From positions 1 through 64,000 of the forward strand of contig NZ_JANTEZ010000005.1 of assembly GCF_024978135.1 (NCBI RefSeq): a DNA stretch of 64,000 bases. The letters are read 5' to 3'. The notes beneath the pieces are model-generated. The model made no database searches. It worked only from the letters and a program-made list of their open reading frames with translations, and was not told where the DNA came from. Shown here piece by piece: positions 52,223 through 60,525 of this stretch. Numbering within the stretch: position 1 is the first letter of the stretch; each line of letters begins with the position of its first letter. The stretch comes from Herbiconiux gentiana. Lineage in GTDB: Bacteria > Actinomycetota > Actinomycetes > Actinomycetales > Microbacteriaceae. The translations under genes were made by a program, and so were the position numbers.

Positions 52223-52244
52223 CTTAGGTAATAAAGTTACTAAG
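52223..52244. promoter_or_regulatory. AT-rich palindromic operator/promoter region
   Basis: CTTAGGTAA-TAAAG-TTACTAAG is an imperfect palindrome in the only strongly AT-rich spot nearby, 42 bases before the TspO-like start. It probably includes the promoter and a regulator site; no regulator gene is adjacent. Confidence 0.5.
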
Positions 52245-52285
52245 GTAGTTAGCGAAACCGACGGACGATGCGAGGAGAGACGATC

Positions 52286-53161
52286 ATGAGCGAGCCCACC
52301 AGAGCCGACCGGGTGCGACAGGTCGTCGTCGTCTCGAGCGCCGTCTTCGCGATCATCGGGTCGTTCGTCGGCTCTGGCGCCGCGGGCGGCACCCCGATCC
52401 AGGATGCCGCCGGCGGATCGCTCTCCGCCGACTCCACGCTGATCGCCCCGGCCGGCCCGGCCTTCGCGATCTGGTCGGTCATCTACGCCGGCCTGGTCGC
52501 CTATGCCATCTGGCAGCTCCTCCCGAAGCAGGCCGCGCGCGAGCGCAACCGTCGGCTCGGCTACCCGATCGCCGCGACGCTCGTGCTCAACGCCGCGTGG
52601 ATCCTCAGCGTGCAGGCCGGTCTGCTCTGGCTCAGCTGCATCGTCATCGCGGTGCTGCTGGTCTTCCTCCTGATCACCTTCGTGCTGGTGCAGCGCACCC
52701 GGCGCCGCGGCCAGGGCGTCGTCGAATCGATCGTGCTCGACGGCACCGTCGGCCTCTACCTCGGCTGGGTGTCGATCGCCACCGCCGCCAACCTCACCGC
52801 CGGGCTGCAGACCGCCGGCTTCGACGGCTTCGGGCTCGCGCCGGACGCCTGGGGCATCCTGATCGTGATCGTCGCCGGGCTCGCCGGACTGACCCTCGCC
52901 CTGTACGGCCGCGGCCGGCTCTCGCCCACGGCGTCGCTCGCCTGGGGCCTCGCCTGGGTGGCGGTCTCCCGCACCACGGGCGAGCTGCTCTCGGCGCCGG
53001 TCGCCACCACCGCCGCGATCGTCGCGATCGCGCTCGTGGTCGCGACCATCGTCATCCGCCTCGCGACCGGCCGCACGGCGACGCCCGCCGACCAGCAGCC
53101 GGCCACCGCAGACCGCCGCAAGACCACCGGCCACCGCCCGACCAGCACCCCCAGCGCATGA
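52286..53161 (+). CDS. TspO/MBR-like membrane protein
   Basis: 291 residues, longer than classic TspO. Hydrophobic segments throughout with AGPAFAIWSVIYAGLVAYAIWQLLP, similar to the Trp-rich TspO core, and LYLGWVSIATAANLTAGLQ. C-terminal 30 residues are polar. ATG at 52286 with GAGGAGAGA ahead. It overlaps the MFS gene by four bases (ATGA). TspO proteins bind tetrapyrroles and affect stress responses; the role with an efflux pump is unknown. Confidence 0.7.
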   Translation: MSEPTRADRVRQVVVVSSAVFAIIGSFVGSGAAGGTPIQDAAGGSLSADSTLIAPAGPAFAIWSVIYAGLVAYAIWQLLPKQAARERNRRLGYPIAATLVLNAAWILSVQAGLLWLSCIVIAVLLVFLLITFVLVQRTRRRGQGVVESIVLDGTVGLYLGWVSIATAANLTAGLQTAGFDGFGLAPDAWGILIVIVAGLAGLTLALYGRGRLSPTASLAWGLAWVAVSRTTGELLSAPVATTAAIVAIALVVATIVIRLATGRTATPADQQPATADRRKTTGHRPTSTPSA

Positions 53162-54846
53162 CCACCGCCCGACCCACGCCCGGTTCCTCCACCGCACCCT
53201 CCTCCCGCGCCCGCTGGGCGGGCCTCGTCTTCATCAGCATCGCCGTCGCGCTGATCATCGTCGATTCCACCATCGTGAACGTCGCGATCCCGTCGATCAT
53301 CGACGACCTGGGGATAACCTCCACCCAGGTTCAGTGGGTGCAGGAGTCGTACACCCTCGTCTTCGCCGCCCTCCTGCTCGTCTTCGGTACGCTCGCCGAC
53401 CGCTTCGGCCGCCGTCGGCTGCTGATCATCGGGGTCGCGGTCTTCGCGGCATCGAGCATCCTGGCGGCCACCGCCCCGACCGGCGATCTCCTGATCGCGG
53501 CACGCGTGGCCCAGGGCGTCGGCGGCGCGATGGTGCTGCCGACCACACTGTCCCTGATCAACGCCACCTTCCGAGGTCGCGAGCGAGCCCTGGCGTTCGC
53601 CGTCTGGGGCTCCACGATCGGAGGCATGACGGCCGTCGGCCCCCTCCTCGGCGGCTGGCTGACCGCCTACTTCTCCTGGCGCTGGGCGTTCGGCATCAAC
53701 ATCCCGCTCGGCGTCGTGATCATCGTCGGCGTGCTGGTGTTCGTGCGCGAGTCCCGGGAGCCGCTCACCGCATCCGGAACCCCGCGCCGCGTCGACGTGG
53801 TCGGCGCCGTGCTCTCGGTGATCGCCAGCGCCAGTCTCGTGTTCGGCCTGATCGAGGGCCGCAGCTACGGCTGGTGGCTCACCGAGACGGCCCCGCAGCT
53901 CGGCGGCTGGACCTGGCCGTTCGCCCTCTCCCCCGTGCCGATCGCCTTCACGGTCGCCGTCGCGAGCGGCGTCGCCTTCGTGCTATGGGGTCGCTCGCGC
54001 GAGCGGAAGGGCCGGAGCGCCATGCTCGCGTTCGACCTGTTCCGCATCCCGAGCTTCCGCAACGGCAACCTCGCGGCGATGATCGTGTCGCTCGGAGAGT
54101 TCGGCATCATCCTCTCGCTGCCGCTCTGGCTGCAGAACGTGCTCGGCTACGACGCGCTGCAGACCGGGTTCATCCTGGTCGCGCTCGCGGTGGGGTCGTT
54201 CGTGGCGTCGGGCTTCGCCGGGGCGTTCGGCAACCGCATCCGGGCCGTCGTGATCGTGCGCGTGGGGCTCGCGGCCGAGATCGTCGGCGTCGCCGGCCTC
54301 GGCCTCGTGATCGGGCCCGACACCGCCTGGGGGCTCCTGATCCCGTTCCTGTTGGTCTACGGCTTCGGCGTCGGGCTCGCGACCGCGCAGCTGACCGGCG
54401 TCGTGCTGCGCGACGTGCCGATCGAGCAGAGCGGCCAGGGCTCTGGCACGCAGAGCACCGCGCGCCAGATCGGGTCGGCACTCGGCATCGCGGTGCTCGG
54501 CACGGTGCTGTTCACCACGGCGTCCCTCCAGCTCGACGCCCGCCTCGCCGAGAGCGGGGTTCCGGATGCTCAGCGGCAGCAGCTCGTCAGCCAGGTCGTC
54601 GACAGCTCGGGTGCGGCGATCGCAGGGCTCGAGAACGATCCGGCGCTGGCCGACGCGGTGACGGATGCGAAGGCCGCCTTCAGCGAGGGCACCCGCAACT
54701 CGGCCTTCGCGGCCGCGGGCTTCCTCGCGATCGGCTTCCTCGCCACGCTGCGCCTCGGAGCGGGCCCCGCCGCCGCCGGCCGCCGCGAGCGCGACGACGG
54801 CAACAGCACTGGCGGCGACGACGACGACCAGCCTCAGAGCCGGTAG
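53158..54846 (+). CDS. MFS transporter, DHA2 (EmrB/QacA-like) family
   Basis: 562 residues, 14 predicted membrane segments. DSTIVNVAIPSI is the DHA2 motif D1, GTLADRFGRRR is motif A, and WRWAFGINIPLG is typical of drug:H+ antiporters. Long hydrophilic loop near residues 455-500 and acidic tail. Co-transcribed with the TspO-like gene. Probably multidrug or siderophore-type efflux. Confidence 0.92.
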   Translation: MTTARPTPGSSTAPSSRARWAGLVFISIAVALIIVDSTIVNVAIPSIIDDLGITSTQVQWVQESYTLVFAALLLVFGTLADRFGRRRLLIIGVAVFAASSILAATAPTGDLLIAARVAQGVGGAMVLPTTLSLINATFRGRERALAFAVWGSTIGGMTAVGPLLGGWLTAYFSWRWAFGINIPLGVVIIVGVLVFVRESREPLTASGTPRRVDVVGAVLSVIASASLVFGLIEGRSYGWWLTETAPQLGGWTWPFALSPVPIAFTVAVASGVAFVLWGRSRERKGRSAMLAFDLFRIPSFRNGNLAAMIVSLGEFGIILSLPLWLQNVLGYDALQTGFILVALAVGSFVASGFAGAFGNRIRAVVIVRVGLAAEIVGVAGLGLVIGPDTAWGLLIPFLLVYGFGVGLATAQLTGVVLRDVPIEQSGQGSGTQSTARQIGSALGIAVLGTVLFTTASLQLDARLAESGVPDAQRQQLVSQVVDSSGAAIAGLENDPALADAVTDAKAAFSEGTRNSAFAAAGFLAIGFLATLRLGAGPAAAGRRERDDGNSTGGDDDDQPQSR

Positions 54847-55247
54847 AAGTCCCCCACCAGCGCCACGATGCACAGCGCCGGCGCCAGCACGAACAGAAGG
54901 AGCCCGAGCCGGAGCAGCCACGTGACCCGCGGCACGCTCCGCCGAGCATCCGCCCCACCGGGCACGGCCGCGGCGGCGAACACGGCCACCATCACGCCGC
55001 CGAGCAGGGCACCCACCCAGAACAGGCGCTCCCAGCTGTCGATGAGCACACCGGCGAACCACCCCGAGACGATCACCGACCCGCAGATCACCGCCATCAC
55101 CAGCGAGGCGGCGGCGAAGAGCACGGCGGCGTGGCGCTCGAGCTCCGACCGCCGCCGCGCGACACCGGCGGCGTCGGCCCGGAGGTCGGCCGCGGCGGCG
55201 GCGTCCGCGCCGAGACCGGCGTCCGCGGGCAGCGGCTCACGGCTCAC
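54834..55247 (-). CDS. Membrane protein, unknown
   Basis: 137 residues. Ala/Asp/Arg-rich N-terminus (possible short coiled coil) then three hydrophobic segments (HAAVLFAAASLVMAVICGSVIV, LFWVGALLGGVMVAVFAAA, WLLRLGLLLFVLAPALCIVALVG). GTG start overlaps the upstream stop (GTGA); its 3' end overlaps the MFS gene by 13 bases. Confidence 0.65.
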   Translation of the reverse strand: MSREPLPADAGLGADAAAAADLRADAAGVARRRSELERHAAVLFAAASLVMAVICGSVIVSGWFAGVLIDSWERLFWVGALLGGVMVAVFAAAAVPGGADARRSVPRVTWLLRLGLLLFVLAPALCIVALVGDFYRL

Positions 55248-55504
55248 GTCAGCGGCGGGAGCTTAGCCAGGGCCTCGTCGGCATTCTGCTCGCTGACACC
55301 GAGCTTGTCTACGAGCAACGAGCGAGCCGGGCCCGGGTCGCCCTGGCGGAGCGACTGGTACGCCGCGTCGGCCTCGCCGCCGAGCTCGGCCGTCGGCGCC
55401 TTGGTGACGCCGAGCTGGTCGGCGAGCTCCTGCGCGGTGGTGACGCCGTACGCGGTCTGCAGGGCGGAGGGGAGGCGGTAGCCGCCGAGGGGTCCGAGAT
55501 CCAT
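55244..55504 (-). CDS. Small acidic protein, unknown
   Basis: 86 residues with two short helical repeats: TAQELADQLGVTKAP and ARSLLVDKLGVSEQNADEALAKLP resemble each other (LA/LV-D-LGV). Could be a small helical bundle. ATG at 55504 with AAAGGAAC ahead. In line with neighbouring membrane and dehydrogenase genes on the same strand. Confidence 0.65.
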   Translation of the reverse strand: MDLGPLGGYRLPSALQTAYGVTTAQELADQLGVTKAPTAELGGEADAAYQSLRQGDPGPARSLLVDKLGVSEQNADEALAKLPPLT

Positions 55505-55564
55505 GGAGTGGTTCCTTTCGGGGGTGGGTGAAATAGGGGTGGTAGAGGAGCAGGCAGGGACAGC

Positions 55565-56125
55565 TCAGCGCCGCAACAAGCGCCGCCCGAGCATCCACAC
55601 CACCCCGCCGGCGAGCACCCACGGCCCCGCGACGAGCACCGGGTCGAGCAGCTGGTGGCGCACGTCGACCCGGCCGCGGCGCGAGGCGATCGGATGCCGG
55701 TGCAGCTCCGAGAGCACCCCCGTCTCGGTGACGGGGTTGTCGGGGCGCAGGGTGAGCAGCGAACGCAGGTGCGCACCCGTCGACTCGACGCGGTCACCGG
55801 CGACGAGCAGCAGCCAGTGCGCGGCCCGGCCCTCGCTGAAGCGGTCGTAGGCGAAGCGGCGGATGGCCCCCGAGACGCCGTGCAGCGGCTGGGCCGTACC
55901 GAAGACGGGCGGCAGCTGCAGGTGCTCGATGCTGCGCTCGCGACCCTCGCGCGGCTGCTGCTCGTCGGGGTATTCCCAGTGCGCGCCGCTCACGCCGGGG
56001 GCGAAGCGTTCCTTCGGCCAGGCCGGTCGATCGGCGTGGTCGAGGTCGGCGCCCCACCCGGGCACGCGGGCGCGCAGCTCCTCGGCGGTGGGCGGCGGGA
56101 CGGGCGTGTCTGCGGTGTACGGCAT
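55565..56125 (-). CDS. Unknown protein with C-terminal membrane helix
   Basis: 186 residues. Soluble, Pro- and Trp-containing N-terminal 150 residues (RVPGWGADLDHADRPAWPKERF, LHGVSGAIRRFAYDRFSEGRAAHWLLLVAGDRVE), then one membrane segment (VLAGPWVLAGGVVWMLG) and a basic tail. AAGGAGTCCCG precedes the ATG. Nine bases after the zinc dehydrogenase gene and likely co-transcribed; such pairs recur in actinobacteria but the role is unknown. Confidence 0.65.
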   Translation of the reverse strand: MPYTADTPVPPPTAEELRARVPGWGADLDHADRPAWPKERFAPGVSGAHWEYPDEQQPREGRERSIEHLQLPPVFGTAQPLHGVSGAIRRFAYDRFSEGRAAHWLLLVAGDRVESTGAHLRSLLTLRPDNPVTETGVLSELHRHPIASRRGRVDVRHQLLDPVLVAGPWVLAGGVVWMLGRRLLRR

Positions 56126-56134
56126 CGGGACTCC

Positions 56135-57280
56135 TTAGGAACCGGGGACGACGACGGTCTTGATGCACCCGTCGAGCTTCGACGAGAACATGTGGTACCC
56201 CTCGGCGATGTGCTCGAGCGGCACGCGGTGGGTGATCATGTCGGACGGCTTCAGGTACCCGGCCCTGATGTGCTCGAGCAGCCGCGGCCACTGGCGCTTC
56301 ACGGGCGCCTGGTTCATGCGCAGCGTCAGCCCCTTGTTCATCGCGTCGCCGAACTTGACCGCGCTGAACAGCGGACCGTACGCGCCCATGACCGAGATCG
56401 TGCCGCCCTTGCGCACGCCGTCGATGGCCCAGTTCAGGGCCACGGGCGAGCCGCCCTGCAGTTTCAGCTTGGCCGAGGTCACGTGCTGCACGAGGTTGCC
56501 GTCGGCCTCGGCCCCGACCGCGTCGATCACGACGTCGGCGCCGAGCCCTCCGGTGGTCTTCTTCATCTCGACGACGATGTCGTCGTAGTGCGTGTAGTTG
56601 CGCGTCTCGGCGTAGGCGAACGAGGCGGCCTTTTCGAGCCTGTAGTCCAGCTGGTCGATCGAGATCACGCGGCCGGCGCCCATCAGCGAGGCCGAGCGGG
56701 CGGCGGCGAGACCCACCGGCCCCGCGCCCAGCACCACGACCGTGTCGCCCTCGACGATGTCGCCGAGCTGGGCTCCGAAGTAGCCGGTCGAGAACGCGTC
56801 GGTGAGCAGCAGCGCATCCTCGTCGCTCAGCCACTCGGGGATGACCATCGGCCCGACGTCGGCGAAGGGCACCCGCACGAACTCGGCCTGGCCGCCGTCG
56901 TAGCCGCCGGTCGAGTGGGAGTAGCCGTAGATGCCGCCGATCGCCGTGGCGTTCGGGTTGACGTTGTGGCAGTTGGAGTAGAGGCCGCGGGCGCAGAACC
57001 AGCATGAGCCGCAGTAGATGTTGAACGGCACCATCACACGGTCGCCGACCTTCAGCCCCTCGACCGATGAGCCGATCTCGTCGACGATGCCGATGAACTC
57101 GTGGCCGAAGGTGTGGCCGATCCTCGTGTCGGGCATCATGCCGTGGTAGAGGTGCAGGTCCGATCCGCAGATCGCGGCCAGCGTCACCCGGATGACGGCG
57201 TCGTTCGGATGCTCGATCCTCGGCTTGTCCTTCTCTTCGACCCGCACCTTGTAGGGGCCCCGGTAGGTCATCGCTCGCAT
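56135..57280 (-). CDS. Zinc-dependent alcohol dehydrogenase, formaldehyde-dehydrogenase-like
   Basis: 381 residues of the medium-chain dehydrogenase family. Catalytic zinc from CGSDLHLYHG and GHEFIG; structural zinc from the four-Cys set in YCGSCWFCARGLYSNC; dinucleotide fold GAGPVGLAAA. The long variant resembles glutathione-independent formaldehyde dehydrogenases. Substrate likely an aldehyde or alcohol. ATG at 57280 with GGCTGGAGG ahead. Confidence 0.88.
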   Translation of the reverse strand: MRAMTYRGPYKVRVEEKDKPRIEHPNDAVIRVTLAAICGSDLHLYHGMMPDTRIGHTFGHEFIGIVDEIGSSVEGLKVGDRVMVPFNIYCGSCWFCARGLYSNCHNVNPNATAIGGIYGYSHSTGGYDGGQAEFVRVPFADVGPMVIPEWLSDEDALLLTDAFSTGYFGAQLGDIVEGDTVVVLGAGPVGLAAARSASLMGAGRVISIDQLDYRLEKAASFAYAETRNYTHYDDIVVEMKKTTGGLGADVVIDAVGAEADGNLVQHVTSAKLKLQGGSPVALNWAIDGVRKGGTISVMGAYGPLFSAVKFGDAMNKGLTLRMNQAPVKRQWPRLLEHIRAGYLKPSDMITHRVPLEHIAEGYHMFSSKLDGCIKTVVVPGS

Positions 57281-57338
57281 GCCTCCAGCCCACCCCGCTC
57301 ACCCCCGCGCGACAGGGGCTTGACAACCCGGCCCGCGA

Positions 57339-58874
57339 CTACGAGGGGGCGTCGGCGAGCGCCCCCCGCACGGGCACCACGGGGGCGAGCCGCACGGTGA
57401 ACGTGGTTCCCGAGGGCGACGAGGCGACCTCGATCGACCCCTCGTGCGCCTCCACGATCGACGACACGATCGCGAGCCCCAGCCCCGTGCTGCCCGACCG
57501 CCGCGAGCGCGACGAGTCGCCGCGGGCGAAGCGCTCGAAGAGCTCGGGCACCAGCTCGGCCGAGATGCCGGGGCCGTCGTCGCTCACGGTGAGCTCGATC
57601 GACGGATGCCCGTCAGCGCCCTCGACGACCGACACCGCCGTGGCCACCCGCGTGCCGCCCGGCGTGTGCACGGCCGCGTTCGAGAGCAGGTTGAGCACCA
57701 GCTGATGCAGCCGCTCCCGGTCGCCCAGCACGGGCACCGGCTCATCCGGAACCGCGAGCGACCAGCTGTGGCCGGGCCACGACGCCCCGGCGTCGCTGAC
57801 CGCGTTCACCACGATCTCGCCGAGGTCGATGCGATCCAGGTGCAGGTCCTGCCCCTCGTCGAGCCGGGCGAGCAGCAGCAGGTCGCTGACGAGCGAGTTC
57901 ATGCGCTTCGCCTCCGACTCGATGCGCGCCAGCGAGTACTCGGTCATCTCGGGCAGCGACGCGGCGTCCTGCCGGGTGAGCTCGGCATAGCCCTGGATCG
58001 CGGCCAGCGGCGTGCGCAGCTCATGGCTGGCGTCGGTGACGAAGCGGCGCATCCGGGTGTCGGTGGCGGCCCGCACCGCCAGCGCGTCGTCGACGTGCGC
58101 GAGCAGGTGGTTCAGGGCCTCGCCCACCTTGCCGACCTCGGTGCGCGGATCGGTGTCGGCCGCGTCGACCCGGGGCGTGATGGCGACCTCGCCGCGATCC
58201 AGCGGCATCGACGCCACCTCGGCGGCGGTCGCGACCACTCGGCCGAGCGGGCGCAGGGCGAGGCGCACCACGACCACGACCCCCACGATGATGATCGCGA
58301 GGCCGACGAGGGACAGCACCCCGATGGTCACGGCCTCCTGCAGCACCGCCGACTGAACGGTGGCGAGTGACACCCCCGCGACGAGCAGGTTGCCCCGGCT
58401 GTCGAGCTCGGTGGCGACGCGGTAGGAGCCGAGTCCGTCGAGGTCGAGGTTCTGGTGCTCGCCCACCTGGAAGACGGTCGACTCGAGCTGGGCGACGACC
58501 CCGTCGGCGAGCGGCGTCGCGTCGGAGTCGGAGAAGATGGCCGAGTCGGCGACGGTACCGTTCTCGATCAAGGCGATGAACCCGCCGGGCCCGTGCCCGA
58601 CGTAGTCGACGAACGGCTTCACGTAGCCGCGGTCTCCGGATGCCCCTTCCGCCTGGTTCGGGTAGCGCACCCGCTCGACCGTGTGGTCGAGGGCCGACAT
58701 CGACCCCGTCAGCTGCGAGTCGACGACGGTCGTGACCGACGCGGAGAGGGTGATCACGCCGAGGATGCCGACGGCCGCGAGCACGGCGGCGACGACCGCG
58801 GCGGTGCCCACCACGAGCCGGCGGCTGATGCTCCACGGCCGGCGCCCGCGCGCGGCGGCCGACGTGCCGCTCAT
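57339..58874 (-). CDS. Sensor histidine kinase (two-component)
   Basis: 511 residues. Two membrane helices (about 22-42 and 178-203) flank an extracellular sensor of about 130 residues, then HAMP, the HisKA phosphorylation site H284 (DASHELRTPL) and HATPase_c (NLLSNAAVHTPGG N box, DDGPGISAELVPELFERFARGD, GSTGLGLAIVSSI). ATG at 58874 overlaps the response-regulator stop (ATGA). Similar in order to TcrY/TrcS-type actinobacterial pairs; signal unknown. Confidence 0.93.
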   Translation of the reverse strand: MSGTSAAARGRRPWSISRRLVVGTAAVVAAVLAAVGILGVITLSASVTTVVDSQLTGSMSALDHTVERVRYPNQAEGASGDRGYVKPFVDYVGHGPGGFIALIENGTVADSAIFSDSDATPLADGVVAQLESTVFQVGEHQNLDLDGLGSYRVATELDSRGNLLVAGVSLATVQSAVLQEAVTIGVLSLVGLAIIIVGVVVVVRLALRPLGRVVATAAEVASMPLDRGEVAITPRVDAADTDPRTEVGKVGEALNHLLAHVDDALAVRAATDTRMRRFVTDASHELRTPLAAIQGYAELTRQDAASLPEMTEYSLARIESEAKRMNSLVSDLLLLARLDEGQDLHLDRIDLGEIVVNAVSDAGASWPGHSWSLAVPDEPVPVLGDRERLHQLVLNLLSNAAVHTPGGTRVATAVSVVEGADGHPSIELTVSDDGPGISAELVPELFERFARGDSSRSRRSGSTGLGLAIVSSIVEAHEGSIEVASSPSGTTFTVRLAPVVPVRGALADAPS

Positions 58875-59647
58875 TCGACGGGCCGGAGCACGTAGCCCAC
58901 CCCGCGCACGGTGTGGATCATCGACGGCCGGTCGGCGTCGATCTTCTTGCGCAGGTACGACACGTAGAGGTCGACGATCGAGGCCTTGCCCGCGAAGTCG
59001 TAGTTCCACACGCGGTCGAGGATCTGCGCGCGGGAGAGCACACGGCGGGGGTTCCGCATGAAGTAGCGCAGCAGCTCGAACTCCGTGGTGGTCAGCGCGA
59101 CGCTGACGCCCCCGCGCGTCACCTCGTAGCTGGACTCGTCGAGCGTGAGGTCGCCGACGGCGATGTACGAGTCGTCGTCGGAGGTCGTCGTGATCGAGCG
59201 GCGGAGCAGCCCGCGCAGCCGGGCGACGAGCTCTTCGAGACTGAACGGCTTGGTCATGTAGTCGTCGCCGCCGGCGGTGAGGCCGACGATCCGGTCGTCG
59301 ACCGAGTCGCGCGCGGTGAGGAAGAGGGTGGGCGCGCCGCCCTCGAGCTCGCGCAGCTGGCGCAGCAGCGAGATGCCGTCGGTGTCGGGCAGCATGATGT
59401 CGAGCACGACGATGTCGGGCCGGGCGTCGCGGTACGCCTGCAGGGCGCTCGCCCCGTCGTGGGCGATGTCGACCGTCCAGCCCTCGTAACCGAGCGCGAG
59501 GCTGACGAGGCTGGTCAGCACGGCCTCGTCGTCGACGAGCAGCACACGGATGGGCGAGCCGTCGGCCCGGTACATCCGCGGCAGCTTCGCCAGCACCGCG
59601 CGACGCCGGCCCGAGGAGAGCAGGTCGTCGGGGGCAGGGGTCGTCAC
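58871..59647 (-). CDS. OmpR-family response regulator
   Basis: 258 residues. Receiver domain with the acidic pair in VLLVDDE, phosphoacceptor D83 (VVLDIMLPD), Thr in FLTAR and Lys in TKPFS; C-terminal OmpR winged helix (LTTTEFELLRYFMRNPRRVLSRAQIL, YVSYLRKKID). GTG at 59647 chosen since AACAAT lies six bases upstream; an ATG at 59722 would add 25 basic residues and is possible. Partner of the downstream kinase. Confidence 0.93.
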   Translation of the reverse strand: MTTPAPDDLLSSGRRRAVLAKLPRMYRADGSPIRVLLVDDEAVLTSLVSLALGYEGWTVDIAHDGASALQAYRDARPDIVVLDIMLPDTDGISLLRQLRELEGGAPTLFLTARDSVDDRIVGLTAGGDDYMTKPFSLEELVARLRGLLRRSITTTSDDDSYIAVGDLTLDESSYEVTRGGVSVALTTTEFELLRYFMRNPRRVLSRAQILDRVWNYDFAGKASIVDLYVSYLRKKIDADRPSMIHTVRGVGYVLRPVE

Positions 59648-59653
59648 CCGTCC

Positions 59654-59659
59654 ATTGTT
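59654..59659 (-). promoter_or_regulatory. Possible leaderless -10 box for the response regulator
   Basis: AACAAT on the reverse strand, six bases, GTG at 59647. Weaker match than the others. Confidence 0.35.
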
Positions 59660-59725
59660 CGCCCTGCCTCCGCCGACCTCCACCCGCCGGCCCCTTTTCA
59701 TAGCCACCTCAAATGAAGTCATGAC

Positions 59726-59739
59726 CCCCTCATGAGGGG
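59726..59739. promoter_or_regulatory. Perfect 14-bp palindrome in the regulator/GNAT gap
   Basis: CCCCTCATGAGGGG. It may bind the response regulator or another factor; it is 18 bases upstream of the GNAT start. Confidence 0.45.
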
Positions 59740-59745
59740 CTCGCC

Positions 59746-59751
59746 TACCGT
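59746..59751 (+). promoter_or_regulatory. Leaderless -10 box for the GNAT gene
   Basis: TACCGT, six bases (CCCTGT), ATG at 59758. Confidence 0.55.
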
Positions 59752-59757
59752 CCCTGT

Positions 59758-60525
59758 ATGTCCCAGCTCACGGCCCGACACCCGGCACGGCCCCGAACCC
59801 CCGCACGGCCCCGAACCCCGGCACGGCCCCACACCCCGGCCTGGTCGAACCCGCTTCCCGCCCTGAAGGAGTCGCTCGCGTCCGCGGGTGTCCACCGGCC
59901 CCGGTTCCTGCGCGGCGAACGCACCGAGCAGCCGGTCGACGCGCCCGTGCTGCGCACCGAGCGACTCGTGCTGCGACCGCACCGCCTCAGCGACTCGGAT
60001 GCCACGGACTGGTTCGCCCTCCAGTCCGAGCCCGCGGTGCGCGAGTTCCTGCCGTGGCCCGAGCGTGACGCCGCGAGCTCGAGGCGGCACCTGCGCGACC
60101 GCACCCGGCACACCCGGCTCTGGCAGGCCGACGACTTCCTGGCCCTCGCCGTCGAGCTCGACGGGCACCTGATCGGCGACGTGTCCCTGCACCTGCGGGC
60201 GGTGCCGGCCACGACGCGCACGGTCGAGATGGGGTGGGTCGTGCATCCGGCGCTCGGCGGTCGCGGCTACGCGACCGAGGCAGCGGCCGCGCTGCTCGAG
60301 TTCGCCATAACGGCCGTGGGTGCACAGCGGGTGACCGCGGTGACGGATGCGCGCAACACGCGCTCGGTCGCCCTGGCCGAGCGGCTCGGCCTCGTCGCCC
60401 AATCGACGCGGGTACCCGGTGACCCCGCGGTCGCGCCGGGCGAGACGCTGCTCGCGGTCAGCGGCGGGCGGGCTGCGGGCGGGAACGCCACGACGGCTCC
60501 GGGCCCGGGCGACGCGCGGGTCTGA
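59758..60525 (+). CDS. GNAT-family N-acetyltransferase
   Basis: 255 residues. After a repeat-rich N-terminus (ARPRTP x3) the acetyltransferase starts near residue 62 (LRTERLVLRPHRLSDSDATDWFAL); the acetyl-CoA loop reads VHPALGGRGYATEAAAALLEFA. RimJ/RimL-like. The C-terminal 68 bases overlap the end of the convergent flavoenzyme. Substrate unknown. Confidence 0.85.
   Translation: MSQLTARHPARPRTPARPRTPARPHTPAWSNPLPALKESLASAGVHRPRFLRGERTEQPVDAPVLRTERLVLRPHRLSDSDATDWFALQSEPAVREFLPWPERDAASSRRHLRDRTRHTRLWQADDFLALAVELDGHLIGDVSLHLRAVPATTRTVEMGWVVHPALGGRGYATEAAAALLEFAITAVGAQRVTAVTDARNTRSVALAERLGLVAQSTRVPGDPAVAPGETLLAVSGGRAAGGNATTAPGPGDARV
59785..59838. repeat. Three 18-bp in-frame tandem repeats
   Basis: Units start at 59785, 59803 and 59821 (GCACGGCCCCGAACCCC-like), encoding ARPRTP, ARPRTP, ARPHTP at the GNAT N-terminus. 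Confidence 0.85.
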
